Assembly: GCF_006442965.1 (NCBI RefSeq)
Contig: NZ_VFWX01000021.1
Span: 62,001-126,000, forward strand
From: Mesorhizobium sp. CU3
GTDB lineage: Bacteria > Pseudomonadota > Alphaproteobacteria > Rhizobiales > Rhizobiaceae
DNA: 64,000 nucleotides
Reading direction: 5' to 3'
Shown: piece after piece, positions 24,873 to 32,997 of the stretch
Numbering within the stretch: the stretch's first letter is position 1
How the letters are laid out: every line of letters starts with the position of its first letter
Made by a program: the position numbers and the translations under genes
Notes under the pieces: model-generated
Told to the model about the DNA's origin: nothing
Database searches by the model: none
The model's input: only the letters and a program-made list of their open reading frames with translations

Positions 24873-26102
24873 TTGACTGATACGACCGCCACATCCGTTG
24901 CCGCGCCGGCGACGGCAAGCAGCACCTCGGCGCAAGCGACGGTGTTTGCCGTCATCCTTTCGGTGAGCTTCTGCCATGGCATCAACGACATCATGCAGTC
25001 GCTGCTGCCGGCGATCTATCCGCTCCTCAAAGAGAATTACGGTCTCGACTTCTGGCAGATCGGCCTTCTGACCTTCACCTTCCAGGTCACGGCCTCGCTG
25101 CTGCAGCCGGTGATCGGCATGGTCACCGACAAGCGGCCGATGCCCTATTCCTTGCCCTGGGGCATGGCTTCGTCGCTGGTCGGCCTGATCGTGCTGGCCT
25201 ATGCCGGCCACTATGTGCTGCTTCTGGTCGGTGCCTCGCTGATAGGCATCGGCTCGGCGATCTTCCATCCGGAATCCTCGCGCATCGCCCGCTTCGCCTC
25301 TGGCGGCCGGTTCGGCCTCGCGCAATCGCTGTTCCAGGTCGGCGGCAATTTCGGCCAGTCGATGGGACCGCTGCTCGCCGCCTTCATCGTCGTGCCCTTC
25401 GGCCAGACCAGCATTTCCTGGTTCGCTATCGGCTCGCTGATCGGCATCTTCGTGCTTTGGCAGGTCGGCGGCTGGTACAGCCGCAAGCGCGCTTCGCTGG
25501 CCGCCCGCAAGCAGGTTGCCCACGTGTCGCCCTTCCCGCGCAGGAAGGTGATGGGCGCGCTCGCTGTGCTCACGCTGCTGGTGTTGACCAAGAACGCCTA
25601 TATCGCCTCGCTCTCCAGCTATTACACCTTCTATTCCATCCATAAGTTCGGCGTCTCGGTGCAGACGAGCCAGGTCATGCTGTTCCTGTTCCTCGGTGCC
25701 TCGGCGCTGGGCATACTCCTCGGCGGCCCGTTCGGCGACCGTTACGGACAGAAGGCGATGATCTGGTTCTCGATCGTCGGCGTGTTGCCGTTCACGCTGG
25801 CGCTGCCCTACGCCAATCTGGAATGGACGATGGTGCTTACCGTGCTGATCGGCCTGATCCTGTCCTCGGCCTTCTCCAACATCGTGGTCTTCGCGCAGGA
25901 ACTGGTGCCCGGCCGTGTCGGCACGATCGCCGGCATCTTCTTCGGCTTCGCCTTCGGTATGGGCGGCATCGCCGCTGCCGTACTCGGCGTCATCGCCGAC
26001 ATGAAGGGCATCGACTTCGTCTTCCACGTCTGCTCGTATCTGCCCTTCCTCGGCTTGCTGACGGTGTTTTTGCCGAACATGAAGGAAGCCAGGAAGGCCT
26101 GA
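24873..26102 (+). CDS. MFS transporter, fosmidomycin-resistance (Fsr) type
   Basis: A 409-residue permease with 12 predicted membrane segments. Fsr-type sequence is visible in FCHGINDIMQSLLPAIYPLL, FTFQVTASLLQPVIG, GIGSAIFHPESSRIARFAS and AQSLFQVGGNFGQSMGPLL. Such proteins export small drugs, fosmidomycin in E. coli. Translation appears to start at TTG 24873 after GGAG; the first 20 residues are Thr/Ala-rich. Divergent AraC regulator upstream. Confidence 0.9.
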   Translation: MTDTTATSVAAPATASSTSAQATVFAVILSVSFCHGINDIMQSLLPAIYPLLKENYGLDFWQIGLLTFTFQVTASLLQPVIGMVTDKRPMPYSLPWGMASSLVGLIVLAYAGHYVLLLVGASLIGIGSAIFHPESSRIARFASGGRFGLAQSLFQVGGNFGQSMGPLLAAFIVVPFGQTSISWFAIGSLIGIFVLWQVGGWYSRKRASLAARKQVAHVSPFPRRKVMGALAVLTLLVLTKNAYIASLSSYYTFYSIHKFGVSVQTSQVMLFLFLGASALGILLGGPFGDRYGQKAMIWFSIVGVLPFTLALPYANLEWTMVLTVLIGLILSSAFSNIVVFAQELVPGRVGTIAGIFFGFAFGMGGIAAAVLGVIADMKGIDFVFHVCSYLPFLGLLTVFLPNMKEARKA

Positions 26103-26179
26103 GCGACTGGGCCGGAGAGGATAGGAGAGCGCGAAGCGAATGCCCGTGTCATAAGGCGGGTGCTTCCGTCGCGGGCCTA

Positions 26180-26280
26180 GAGCAATTCCAGGAAAAGTGT
26201 GAGCGGTTTTCCGTCGGGAATTGCGTAAAAACAAAGGGATAGAGTGTTTCGCCGTTTCCGTGAAACGGTGAAACGCTCTA
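26180..26280. repeat. Compound palindromic element (family A plus a second palindrome)
   Basis: A family A palindrome (26180-26224, GAGCAATTCC ... GGGAATTGC) is followed by a second one (26240-26280, TAGAGTGTTTCGCCGTTTC against GAAACGGTGAAACGCTCTA, two mismatches). They fill the convergent gap between the Fsr exporter and a glycosyltransferase and end 2 nt before the latter's stop. Confidence 0.85.
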
Positions 26281-26282
26281 GG

Positions 26283-27584
26283 TTAGCCCTTTGTCCGCAG
26301 ACCCAGGCGCTGTGAAATCGCGCTGAGGAAGCCTGCAAATACATCGGCCGATCTCAGCATTGGCAAATTGGCCGACGCATCGCGCCCCCGCCTCGGCAAG
26401 GCCGCGAACAGCTGCGAAAGGTCTTGAAGCGTTGCCGTCCAAAGCAGCCCTTTCAACTGCGCGGCATCCGCCGATAGTGGATCGCGACGTTCGCTCCGCA
26501 ACACCTGCACAAGCAATTGCTGGAAATCCACCGGGTTGTCGGCAAGTCTGACGCTCCGCCAATGCTTGAAATGTTCGTAACCGCGAAACGCGAAGGGCGT
26601 CGCCACGATCTGCTTGCGATTGTACAGCGCTTCGGCAGTCTTGATGTTGGTGCCGCCGCCTTCGAGGATCGGAAGGATCACGACATCGGCAAGCTCGATA
26701 AGGGCGCTGAGCGTTCCCGCCTCCTGCACGCCGAGCAAATCGATCCGGGCATTGTTGACGTCGGCGTTGCGCAGAAATCTTGGATCGCCCTCAATCTGGC
26801 CGGCAACGCCGCCGACCACCACGATACGCTCGGCAGGCGAGAGGAAGCCGAGATCCGGCGCAATCATCTCAAGAAATCCGTTGGCATTGGGAGGGTGACC
26901 CGACGCTACAAACAGGGCCGTGCGCAGGCCGGCAAGCCGCGATGCCCAATGCTCGAGGCCGACGGGTGTCGCTCGAGGCCAGATGCCGTTGGCGGCGACC
27001 ACCACGCTTGGATTGAGTTTGCGAAAATAGGCGGCATCCTGCTCGCTGACGGCGACCACGAGATCCGCCTTTGCCGCCAGATCCGACTCGATCTCCGCGG
27101 CGCGCCGGGCGTTCCAGGGGTCAGCCTCCGCGCCCGGCATCCTGGCTTCCTGCGCCAGCAATTCCTGTTCCACATTGTTCGAACAATAGACGACTGAAAA
27201 GCGCGCCTCGGGAGCGCATATCGCCCTATATTCGCGCACTGCGGGCCACAGCCAGCATTGTTCCAGGGCGATGACGTCGGGCCTGAAGTCGTCGAGAAAT
27301 TTTGCGATTTCGCGGCGATGGAATCTGCTTGCCGCGACGAATTCGGCAGTGGCGACGTCGGAACGCCATTTGCGCCGGGTCATCTTCTTGCGGAACCTGC
27401 GCGGCATCTCGACGAAGAGGTCGCCGGGCTCGACATCCTTGCTGGCGCCGCGATTGGGGCTGACGACGATATGGCGGGTCTCCCAACCTCGCTCGCGCAG
27501 CACCCGGTGAATGGCGTTGGCCCTGAGTTGGCCGCCATGGACTGGATTCGCGATCCCAAAGGTTCCAAGCGACACGTACTTCAT
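26283..27584 (-). CDS. GT4-like glycosyltransferase
   Basis: A 433-residue GT-B enzyme. ATG 27584 gives MKYVSLGTFGIANPVHGGQL, the expected opening; an upstream ATG at 27707 would run into the neighbour. Other marks are VIALEQCWLWPAVREY, VYCSNNVEQELLAQE, VVVAANGIWPR, FVASGHPPNANGF and the donor site ILPILEGGGTNIKTAEALYN. It lies 25 nt after the GT61-type gene on the same strand, so the two probably act on one polysaccharide or glycolipid. Confidence 0.85.
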   Translation of the reverse strand: MKYVSLGTFGIANPVHGGQLRANAIHRVLRERGWETRHIVVSPNRGASKDVEPGDLFVEMPRRFRKKMTRRKWRSDVATAEFVAASRFHRREIAKFLDDFRPDVIALEQCWLWPAVREYRAICAPEARFSVVYCSNNVEQELLAQEARMPGAEADPWNARRAAEIESDLAAKADLVVAVSEQDAAYFRKLNPSVVVAANGIWPRATPVGLEHWASRLAGLRTALFVASGHPPNANGFLEMIAPDLGFLSPAERIVVVGGVAGQIEGDPRFLRNADVNNARIDLLGVQEAGTLSALIELADVVILPILEGGGTNIKTAEALYNRKQIVATPFAFRGYEHFKHWRSVRLADNPVDFQQLLVQVLRSERRDPLSADAAQLKGLLWTATLQDLSQLFAALPRRGRDASANLPMLRSADVFAGFLSAISQRLGLRTKG

Positions 27585-27609
27585 GGCTGGCGGCGGACCG
27601 TTGCTGGCA

Positions 27610-28737
27610 TCAGAGGTGTGCAAGAGCGTCACGCAAAGCGGCAATATCCACGGTGCTGTTGAGCGTCGGTGGTCTCGTCCCAGAGTTTGTGCGGAATCTG
27701 TCGCCATTCATATGCGAAGGGCTTAGAACCAACGAATAGTCGTGGCCGCATGCGCCGGTCAGATTGAACAACCAGCGCTCCGCCCTGCCATCATCGTCCC
27801 AATAGCCGATCCAATCTTCGGGCATCAGGTCGATGATTTGCGCACCAGGCGCCGCAAAGATCATATTGGCGAAGGCTGAGCCGTGGCTTCCCGCGATGGC
27901 CTGGGCCGAGGCGAACAGCTCGATCTGATCGCGAAAACTCAAGCGCCCGGGATCGACGCTTTCAAAGCCGGCTTGCGCGAAAAGACGGCGCACCTCGGCT
28001 TCGTTTTCGACAAAGCGTGGCGATGACCCGCTGTCGCGCATCAGATAGAGGCGACGTGTCGGCGTCGGTTCGGGCGCGTCCACGAATCGCCTGAGCTTGG
28101 CCAGTGACTCCGGGTTCGGATGGAAGCAATGTTCGCAGTTCAGCGTCGTCGCCAGCGTAAGACCATTGAAGCCCACGAAGCCGCCAACTCGCATCGCGTG
28201 GCGCCGGCCGAAACCCAGTTGCGAGAGATAGCGTGGGACCCATTTCGGAAAGACTGCCGGTAGCCACAGTTTGAGGCGGTGCTCCGAGATGTAATCGTCG
28301 AGTTCCGCAAGGCCGCACAACCCGTCGAGAAGAAAAGTGCCGTAGGCGCCGCTCGATCGCGGGAAGACATGGATCAGTTCACCCTTCATCTTCGCCGAGA
28401 CTGATGCGCGGATACGTTCGGCAAGGCCCTCGCGGGTCGTATCGACATGATAGGAGGCGACGGGCCGGGTCAGATCGTCAAATGCCCCGTCCTGCCGCAC
28501 GATCAAGCCGCTTTCGGCATCAGCAACGCAATTCGTCAGGCGCTGAAGCGAAAGTGCCGGCGCGACATAAGAGATGCGTTCGAAAAGCTGCCGCAAAATC
28601 CTTTCGCGTGGCGAGCGAATGTTGGTGTGGATGTTAGCCCTTCGCGTAGGCTTGACCTGACGGCTTGGCACAACAAGCGCCTCACCCGGCGGCGCGACAG
28701 TGTTTCGCCACAATCGCATACGCAAGCTATCAAGCAT
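27610..28737 (-). CDS. GT61-family glycosyltransferase
   Basis: A 375-residue protein with the DUF563/GT61 C-terminal signature FRDQIELFASAQAIAGSHGSAF followed by ANMIFAAPGAQIIDLMP. Earlier parts include VFPRSSGAYGTFLLDGL and LYLMRDSGSSPRF. GT61 enzymes transfer xylose or related sugars in eukaryotes; bacterial ones sit in surface-polysaccharide loci. No good ribosome site precedes ATG 28737, and ATG 28719 is an alternative. First gene of a two-gene unit with the GT4-like gene. Confidence 0.85.
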   Translation of the reverse strand: MLDSLRMRLWRNTVAPPGEALVVPSRQVKPTRRANIHTNIRSPRERILRQLFERISYVAPALSLQRLTNCVADAESGLIVRQDGAFDDLTRPVASYHVDTTREGLAERIRASVSAKMKGELIHVFPRSSGAYGTFLLDGLCGLAELDDYISEHRLKLWLPAVFPKWVPRYLSQLGFGRRHAMRVGGFVGFNGLTLATTLNCEHCFHPNPESLAKLRRFVDAPEPTPTRRLYLMRDSGSSPRFVENEAEVRRLFAQAGFESVDPGRLSFRDQIELFASAQAIAGSHGSAFANMIFAAPGAQIIDLMPEDWIGYWDDDGRAERWLFNLTGACGHDYSLVLSPSHMNGDRFRTNSGTRPPTLNSTVDIAALRDALAHL

Positions 28738-28754
28738 GGTGCACGCGATCGCCC

Positions 28755-28783
28755 CTATAGTGCGTGTTTGGTGAACAACTTAA
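28755..28783 (-). promoter_or_regulatory. Possible promoter of the glycosyltransferase pair
   Basis: On the minus strand TTAAGT, a 17-nt spacer and CTATAG fit the rhizobial -35/-10 spacing, with the -10 matching well and the -35 poorly. It ends 18 nt before the GT61 start. Confidence 0.3.
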
Positions 28784-28959
28784 GAGACATCTCGAACCAT
28801 TGAGCTGTCCATAGTATTCCGGATGCTGCCCATTTGATCGGAACCTATCTACGCTACGGGCAATATAAAACAACCCGGGAGCTTCCATGGACGGCAACTT
28901 CGCCCGAGCATTCGCCGATCGACGGGCGCCGATAACTGCCAGCGGCTTGGCGGCTGAAG

Positions 28960-28981
28960 GCACCCGCCTCGTGGCGGGTGC
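28960..28981 (-). terminator. Hairpin after the alpha/beta hydrolase gene
   Basis: GCACCCGCC and GGCGGGTGC form a perfect 9-bp stem with a TCGT loop, 21 nt beyond the stop at 29002. The T-run is weak on either strand. Confidence 0.5.
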
Positions 28982-29001
28982 TCTGTTCGTGTGACAAGGC
29001 G

Positions 29002-29859
29002 TTAAGCCTTGAAGAACGCCAGCAGGTCGGCGTTGATCACCTCCGCGTGGGTCGTCGCCATACCGTGCGGGAAGCCCTTGTAGACCTTGAGCTCGCCCTT
29101 CTTGAGCAGCTTGATCGACAAGAGCGCCGAGTCGGCGATCGGCACGATCTGGTCGTCGTCGCCATGCATGACCAGCACCGGCACGTCGATGGCCTTGAGG
29201 TCCTCGGTGAAGTCGGTTTCCGAGAACGCCTTGATGCAGTCGTAATGCGCCTTGGTGCCGCCCATCATGCCCTGGCGCCACCAATTGTCGACAACACCTT
29301 GCGAGACCACCGCGCCCGGGCGGTTGAAGCCGTAGAAGGGCCCGGCCGGGACGTCGCGGAAGAACTGGGCGCGGTTGGCGGCCTGGGCCGCGCGAAAGCC
29401 GTCGAACACCTCGAGCGGCAGACCGCCCGGATTGGCCGCCGTCTTCAGCATGATCGGCGGCACCGCGCCGATCAGCACGGCCTTGGCGACGCGGCCGCCC
29501 GAGCCGTATCTGGCGACATAGCGCGCCACCTCGCCGCCGCCGGTCGAATGGCCGACATGGATGGCGTTCTTGAGGTCGAGATGTTGCGCAAGCGCGGCGA
29601 CATCCGCGGCATAGGTGTCCATCTCATTGCCGATGTCGGTCTGGGTCGAACGGCCGTGGCCGCGGCGGTCATGCGCGATGACGCGGTAGCCTTCTTCCAG
29701 GAAGAACAGCATCTGGGCGTCCCAGTCGTCGCTGCTCAAGGGCCAACCGTGGTGGAAGACGATCGGCTGCCCCGTGCCCCAATCCTTGTAGAAGATCTGC
29801 GTGCCGTCCTTGGTGGTGATCGTGCCGCTGCCCGAGCCTGATTTGGTCTGCGAAGTCAT
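29002..29859 (-). CDS. Alpha/beta hydrolase, non-heme chloroperoxidase type
   Basis: A 285-residue hydrolase. Oxyanion region FHHGWPLSSDDWDAQ, nucleophile Ser105 in VGHSTGGGEVARY, acid in VMHGDDDQIVP and catalytic His in GFPHGMATTHAEV are all present. This group (cofactor-free haloperoxidases/perhydrolases) acts on esters and can form peracids. The start has GGAGGAG. It is divergent from an OhrR-like regulator with palindromic sites between them, which suggests induction by organic peroxides. Confidence 0.93.
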   Translation of the reverse strand: MTSQTKSGSGSGTITTKDGTQIFYKDWGTGQPIVFHHGWPLSSDDWDAQMLFFLEEGYRVIAHDRRGHGRSTQTDIGNEMDTYAADVAALAQHLDLKNAIHVGHSTGGGEVARYVARYGSGGRVAKAVLIGAVPPIMLKTAANPGGLPLEVFDGFRAAQAANRAQFFRDVPAGPFYGFNRPGAVVSQGVVDNWWRQGMMGGTKAHYDCIKAFSETDFTEDLKAIDVPVLVMHGDDDQIVPIADSALLSIKLLKKGELKVYKGFPHGMATTHAEVINADLLAFFKA

Positions 29860-29880
29860 CCTAAACTCCTCCAGGTTGAT

Positions 29881-29960
29881 TTCGCGATAAACAATATCGC
29901 GATAACTATATCGCTAGCGCAATCTCAAACCCTTGTCCACAATAATATGTATCGCGATAT
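29881..29960. promoter_or_regulatory. Operator cluster TATCGCGATA between hydrolase and OhrR-like gene
   Basis: The perfect palindrome TATCGCGATA occurs at 29895-29904 and 29950-29959. A partial copy (TCGCGATA, 29882-29889) and a half site (TATCGC, 29909-29914) lie beside the first. The region is AT-rich compared with its surroundings and shared by two divergent genes, as expected for an operator of the MarR/OhrR regulator encoded next to it. Confidence 0.65.
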
Positions 29961-30008
29961 CTTTTTTCGTGGTATGCAGCCGGTACTCAGTCGGCAAAGG
30001 AATGCGAC

Positions 30009-30452
30009 GTGCCTCTTCCGTTGGACAGTCAGCTCTGCTTCACGCTCTATGCCACCTCGATGGCGATCAATCGCACCTACAAGCCGATGCTGGACGAGAT
30101 GGGCATCACCTATCCGCAATATCTCGTCCTCAACGCCCTGGGCGAGGCGGACGGCATGTCGGTCGGCAGCATCGCGCATCGGCTTGCGCTGGAATCCAGC
30201 ACGATCACGCCGCTGGTGAAGCGCATAGAACAGGCCGGACTGGTGACCCGCCAGCGCAGCCAGACCGACGAGCGGCAGGTACAGGTCGACCTCACCGCCG
30301 CCGGACGGGCGCTGCTTACCCAGTGTAATTGCCTCAACGAGACGCTGGTCGAGCGCTCAGGCATGACGCTGGCCGAGCTAGATGTCCTGAACCGGCAAAT
30401 CCAGAAATTGCGGGACGCGCTGAACAACAGCCAGACGGCCGGCGCTGCATAA
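30009..30452 (+). CDS. MarR/OhrR-family peroxide-type regulator
   Basis: A 147-residue winged helix. The N-terminal LDSQLCFTLYATSMAINR holds the Cys at the position of the peroxide-sensing Cys of OhrR, and TYPQYLVLNALGEADG, GSIAHRLALESSTITPLVKR and RSQTDERQVQVDLTAAGR follow. In OhrR, oxidation of this Cys by organic hydroperoxides releases DNA. The neighbouring target here is an alpha/beta hydrolase rather than the usual ohr gene. Confidence 0.9.
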   Translation: MPLPLDSQLCFTLYATSMAINRTYKPMLDEMGITYPQYLVLNALGEADGMSVGSIAHRLALESSTITPLVKRIEQAGLVTRQRSQTDERQVQVDLTAAGRALLTQCNCLNETLVERSGMTLAELDVLNRQIQKLRDALNNSQTAGAA

Positions 30453-30514
30453 AGAGCATTCAACGCCGGACAGGGTCAGGAAACGCAAGATTTGCTTGGT
30501 TCAGCGCGTGCGGC

Positions 30515-31159
30515 TCAGGCCGTGATCTTGACCGGCGGCAGCGGCGGCGCCTCGAGCCCCTGGAACGGGTCGCGCCAGGCATCGATCGCCTCCAGTCGCC
30601 CGTACCAGCGCCGGATCGACGGGTAGTCGTCGAGCGGCAATCCGGCGGCATCGTTGAAGGGCAGGAACGTCGCCATGCGGAAATCGGCATAGGAGATGGA
30701 ATTGCCGACCAGCCAATCACGCGAGGAAAGCTCGGCTTCGAGGATCCCGGCGGCTCTGTGGAATTGCCTGAAACCCTCCTCGACCAGCGCCTGGTCGATC
30801 GGGCCGATACCATAGCGCTGCTTGGTTCCACGCTCGAAATGCACCATGTCGCAAGCGAAGGCGAAGCGCTCCTTGCCCCAGCTGATCCAGCGGATCATGT
30901 CCGGCTGGTCGTCCCCGCCGCGCCAGAAATCCGAACCCATCTCGCGGGAAAGCCGGCAGGCGATGGCGTCGGCCTCCCAAAGGCTCCAGCCCGGTCCGAC
31001 CAGGATCGGCACGGTGAGATTGGGATTGAGCGGCCGGTATCGATCGGCTTGTCCGGGCGCCATCGGCGCCGCGAACTCGAACGTCACATCCGCCTTGAGA
31101 TGGCGCGCCGTCGCGACGGCCAGGCGAGGATTGGGATTACGGCTGAACAGGAGTTTCAT
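30515..31159 (-). CDS. Glutathione S-transferase family protein
   Basis: A 214-residue GST. The thioredoxin-like N-terminal domain (MKLLFSRNPNPRLAVATARH, NPNLTVPILVGPGWSLWEADAI) keeps the cis-Pro in VPIL and the E-[SA]-[DA] type glutathione motif. The C-terminal helical domain has LSSRDWLVGNSISYADFRMA, the usual N-capping box. Substrate unknown. Divergent from rplY. Confidence 0.9.
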   Translation of the reverse strand: MKLLFSRNPNPRLAVATARHLKADVTFEFAAPMAPGQADRYRPLNPNLTVPILVGPGWSLWEADAIACRLSREMGSDFWRGGDDQPDMIRWISWGKERFAFACDMVHFERGTKQRYGIGPIDQALVEEGFRQFHRAAGILEAELSSRDWLVGNSISYADFRMATFLPFNDAAGLPLDDYPSIRRWYGRLEAIDAWRDPFQGLEAPPLPPVKITA

Positions 31160-31509
31160 GGTGGTCCCCTTGGGATGGTTGGCATGCCGCAGGACGACCG
31201 AAATCCGCCCGATCCTACATTTGTCACGGACGGCATTTTCGGTTTATGCCTTCGGCACCCGAAATCGCACCGCAAAGCCTTTCGGCCCAACCGCTTGCGC
31301 CTCCCGCCGCCTTCCGCTATAGAGCCGCCACCCGCGTAGACACCCTTGGAGGCAACGCGGAGGAAGGCCGGCCAGGCCTTACATGATCCCCAGACGCATT
31401 TGGATCGCCAAACGCATCGGACAGATCGTGCAGGGCCGCGACGGCTTTCGACGTTTACGGATGGGCTTGCCCGCCCGTGAGCGCTCCATAACACGCGAAA
31501 GGAAAAGCC
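31160..31509. other. 350-nt divergent promoter region, gst / rplY
   Basis: No gene found. It contains the 15-mer ATTTTCGGTTTATGC (31235-31249, inside GGCAT...ATGCC), which recurs at 40848-40862 upstream of the pet operon. The rplY promoter lies at 31295-31322, so rplY has a leader of about 180 nt. Confidence 0.5.
31295..31322 (+). promoter_or_regulatory. Probable sigma-70-type promoter of rplY-pth-ychF
   Basis: TTGCGC (31295-31300), a 16-nt spacer and CTATAG (31317-31322). The -10 matches the rhizobial CTATAT-type consensus closely. It leaves a leader long enough for regulation of a ribosomal protein gene. Confidence 0.5.
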
Positions 31510-32154
31510 ATGAGCCACGATACTTACGAGCTCAAGGCCGAAGCGCGCGAACAGGTCGGTAAGGGGTCCGCCCGTGCAGTTCGCCGCGACGGTAAAGTGC
31601 CTGCAGTGATTTACGGCGACAAGCAGCCTCCCCTGGCGATTGCGCTGAACTACAAGGACCTGTTCTACAAGATCCATGGCGGCGGGTTCCTGACCACGAT
31701 CGCCACGATCGATGTCGACGGCAAGAAGATCCAGGTCCTGCCGAAGGATTTCCAGCTCGACCCGGTCAAGGATTTTCCTGTCCATGTCGACTTCCTGCGC
31801 ATCGGCAAGGACACAGAAGTCAATGTCGACGTGCCTGTCCACTTCATCAATGAGGACAAGTCGCCCGGCATCAAGCGCGGCGGCGTGCTCAACATCGTTC
31901 GCCACGAAGTCGAGTTCCACTGCCCGGCCAACGCGATCCCGGAATTCATCACCGTCGATCTCGCCGGCACCGACATCGGCGATTCGATCCACATCTCGGC
32001 GGTCCAACTGCCGGCCGGCGTCAAGCCGGTCATCTCCGATCGCGACTTCACCATCGCGACCATTGCCGGCTCGTCGGCGATGAAGCCGGAGACGGAAGCC
32101 ACCACCGAAGCGGCCGCGGCCGACACGGCGGCCCCGGCGGCCGAAGAGAAGTAA
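31510..32154 (+). CDS. rplY: 50S ribosomal protein L25 / Ctc
   Basis: A 214-residue long-form L25: N-terminal 5S-rRNA-binding domain (LKAEAREQVGKGSARAVRR, GKVPAVIYGDKQPP) plus the C-terminal CTC beta domain (VDVPVHFINEDKSPGIKRGG, HISAVQLPAGVKPVI) and an acidic Ala/Glu tail. It binds 5S rRNA in the large subunit. The start has AAAGGAAAAG. pth follows after 25 nt, a widespread pairing. Confidence 0.97.
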   Translation: MSHDTYELKAEAREQVGKGSARAVRRDGKVPAVIYGDKQPPLAIALNYKDLFYKIHGGGFLTTIATIDVDGKKIQVLPKDFQLDPVKDFPVHVDFLRIGKDTEVNVDVPVHFINEDKSPGIKRGGVLNIVRHEVEFHCPANAIPEFITVDLAGTDIGDSIHISAVQLPAGVKPVISDRDFTIATIAGSSAMKPETEATTEAAAADTAAPAAEEK

Positions 32155-32179
32155 TTTGTTCTAGCGTCCGGAGACGACG

Positions 32180-32902
32180 ATGCTTGTCTTTGCAGGCCTC
32201 GGCAATCCGGGCGCGAAATACGAGAACAACCGGCACAATGTCGGCTTCATGGCGGCGGACGCGATTGCCCGCCGCCATTCCTTTTCGCCCTGGTCGCGCA
32301 AATTCCAGGGCCTGATTTCGGAAGGCACGCTCGGCGGCGAGAAGGTCCTTCTGATCAAGCCGCAGACCTTCATGAACCTGTCCGGACAATCGGTCGGCGA
32401 AGCGCTGCGCTTCTACAAGCTCGAGCCGGCCGCGCTGACTGTCTTCTATGACGAGATCGACCTTGCCGCCGGCAAGCTCCGGGTCAAGGTCGGCGGCGGC
32501 TCCGGCGGCCATAACGGCATCCGCTCGCTCGACCAGCATGTCGGCAACGCCTATCGCCGGGTGCGCATCGGCGTCGGCCATCCCGGCGTCAAGGAGATGG
32601 TGCACGGCCATGTTCTGGGCGATTTCGCCAAGGCCGACCGCGAATGGCTGGATGTGTTGCTGGACGCAATCGCCGATGACGCCGCACTGCTCGCCAAGGG
32701 CGACGACAGCTCCTTCATGAACCGCGTCACGCTGACCTTGCGCGACAAGCTGGTGCCGACCGGCGAAGACGACCGCCCGCCGCCCAAGGAGAAGAAGGCG
32801 CAAAGCCACATCCGCCAGGCGCGCCCGCAGCAGGCGCCGGCCAAGCTGCCGGAAAGCGGCCCGATGGCCGCAATGCTGAAGAAGCTCTTCGGCAAGGACT
32901 GA
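32180..32902 (+). CDS. pth: Peptidyl-tRNA hydrolase
   Basis: A 240-residue enzyme that releases peptides from peptidyl-tRNA dropped by ribosomes. Marks are VFAGLGNPGAKYENNRHNVG with the catalytic His in RHNVGF, LIKPQTFMNLSGQSV, FYDEIDLAAGKLRVK and GGSGGHNGIRSL. The core ends near residue 190; the rest is a charged Pro/Lys-rich extension (DDRPPPKEKKAQSHIRQARP) common in this order. Co-transcribed with rplY and probably ychF. Confidence 0.97.
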   Translation: MLVFAGLGNPGAKYENNRHNVGFMAADAIARRHSFSPWSRKFQGLISEGTLGGEKVLLIKPQTFMNLSGQSVGEALRFYKLEPAALTVFYDEIDLAAGKLRVKVGGGSGGHNGIRSLDQHVGNAYRRVRIGVGHPGVKEMVHGHVLGDFAKADREWLDVLLDAIADDAALLAKGDDSSFMNRVTLTLRDKLVPTGEDDRPPPKEKKAQSHIRQARPQQAPAKLPESGPMAAMLKKLFGKD

Positions 32903-32997
32903 AGCGGAACGGATCGCGGCCCGCAGGGCTTGACGTTCATCGCCCCTTTCGCCCATAGCCCTCACCAAAATCGAATTCCCGATAGGACTGGACGAAC

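Noticed and set aside
28960..28981. Structured RNA or tRNA-like hairpin
   Set aside because: It is a single 9-bp stem-loop just after a gene end and is explained as a terminator-like hairpin.
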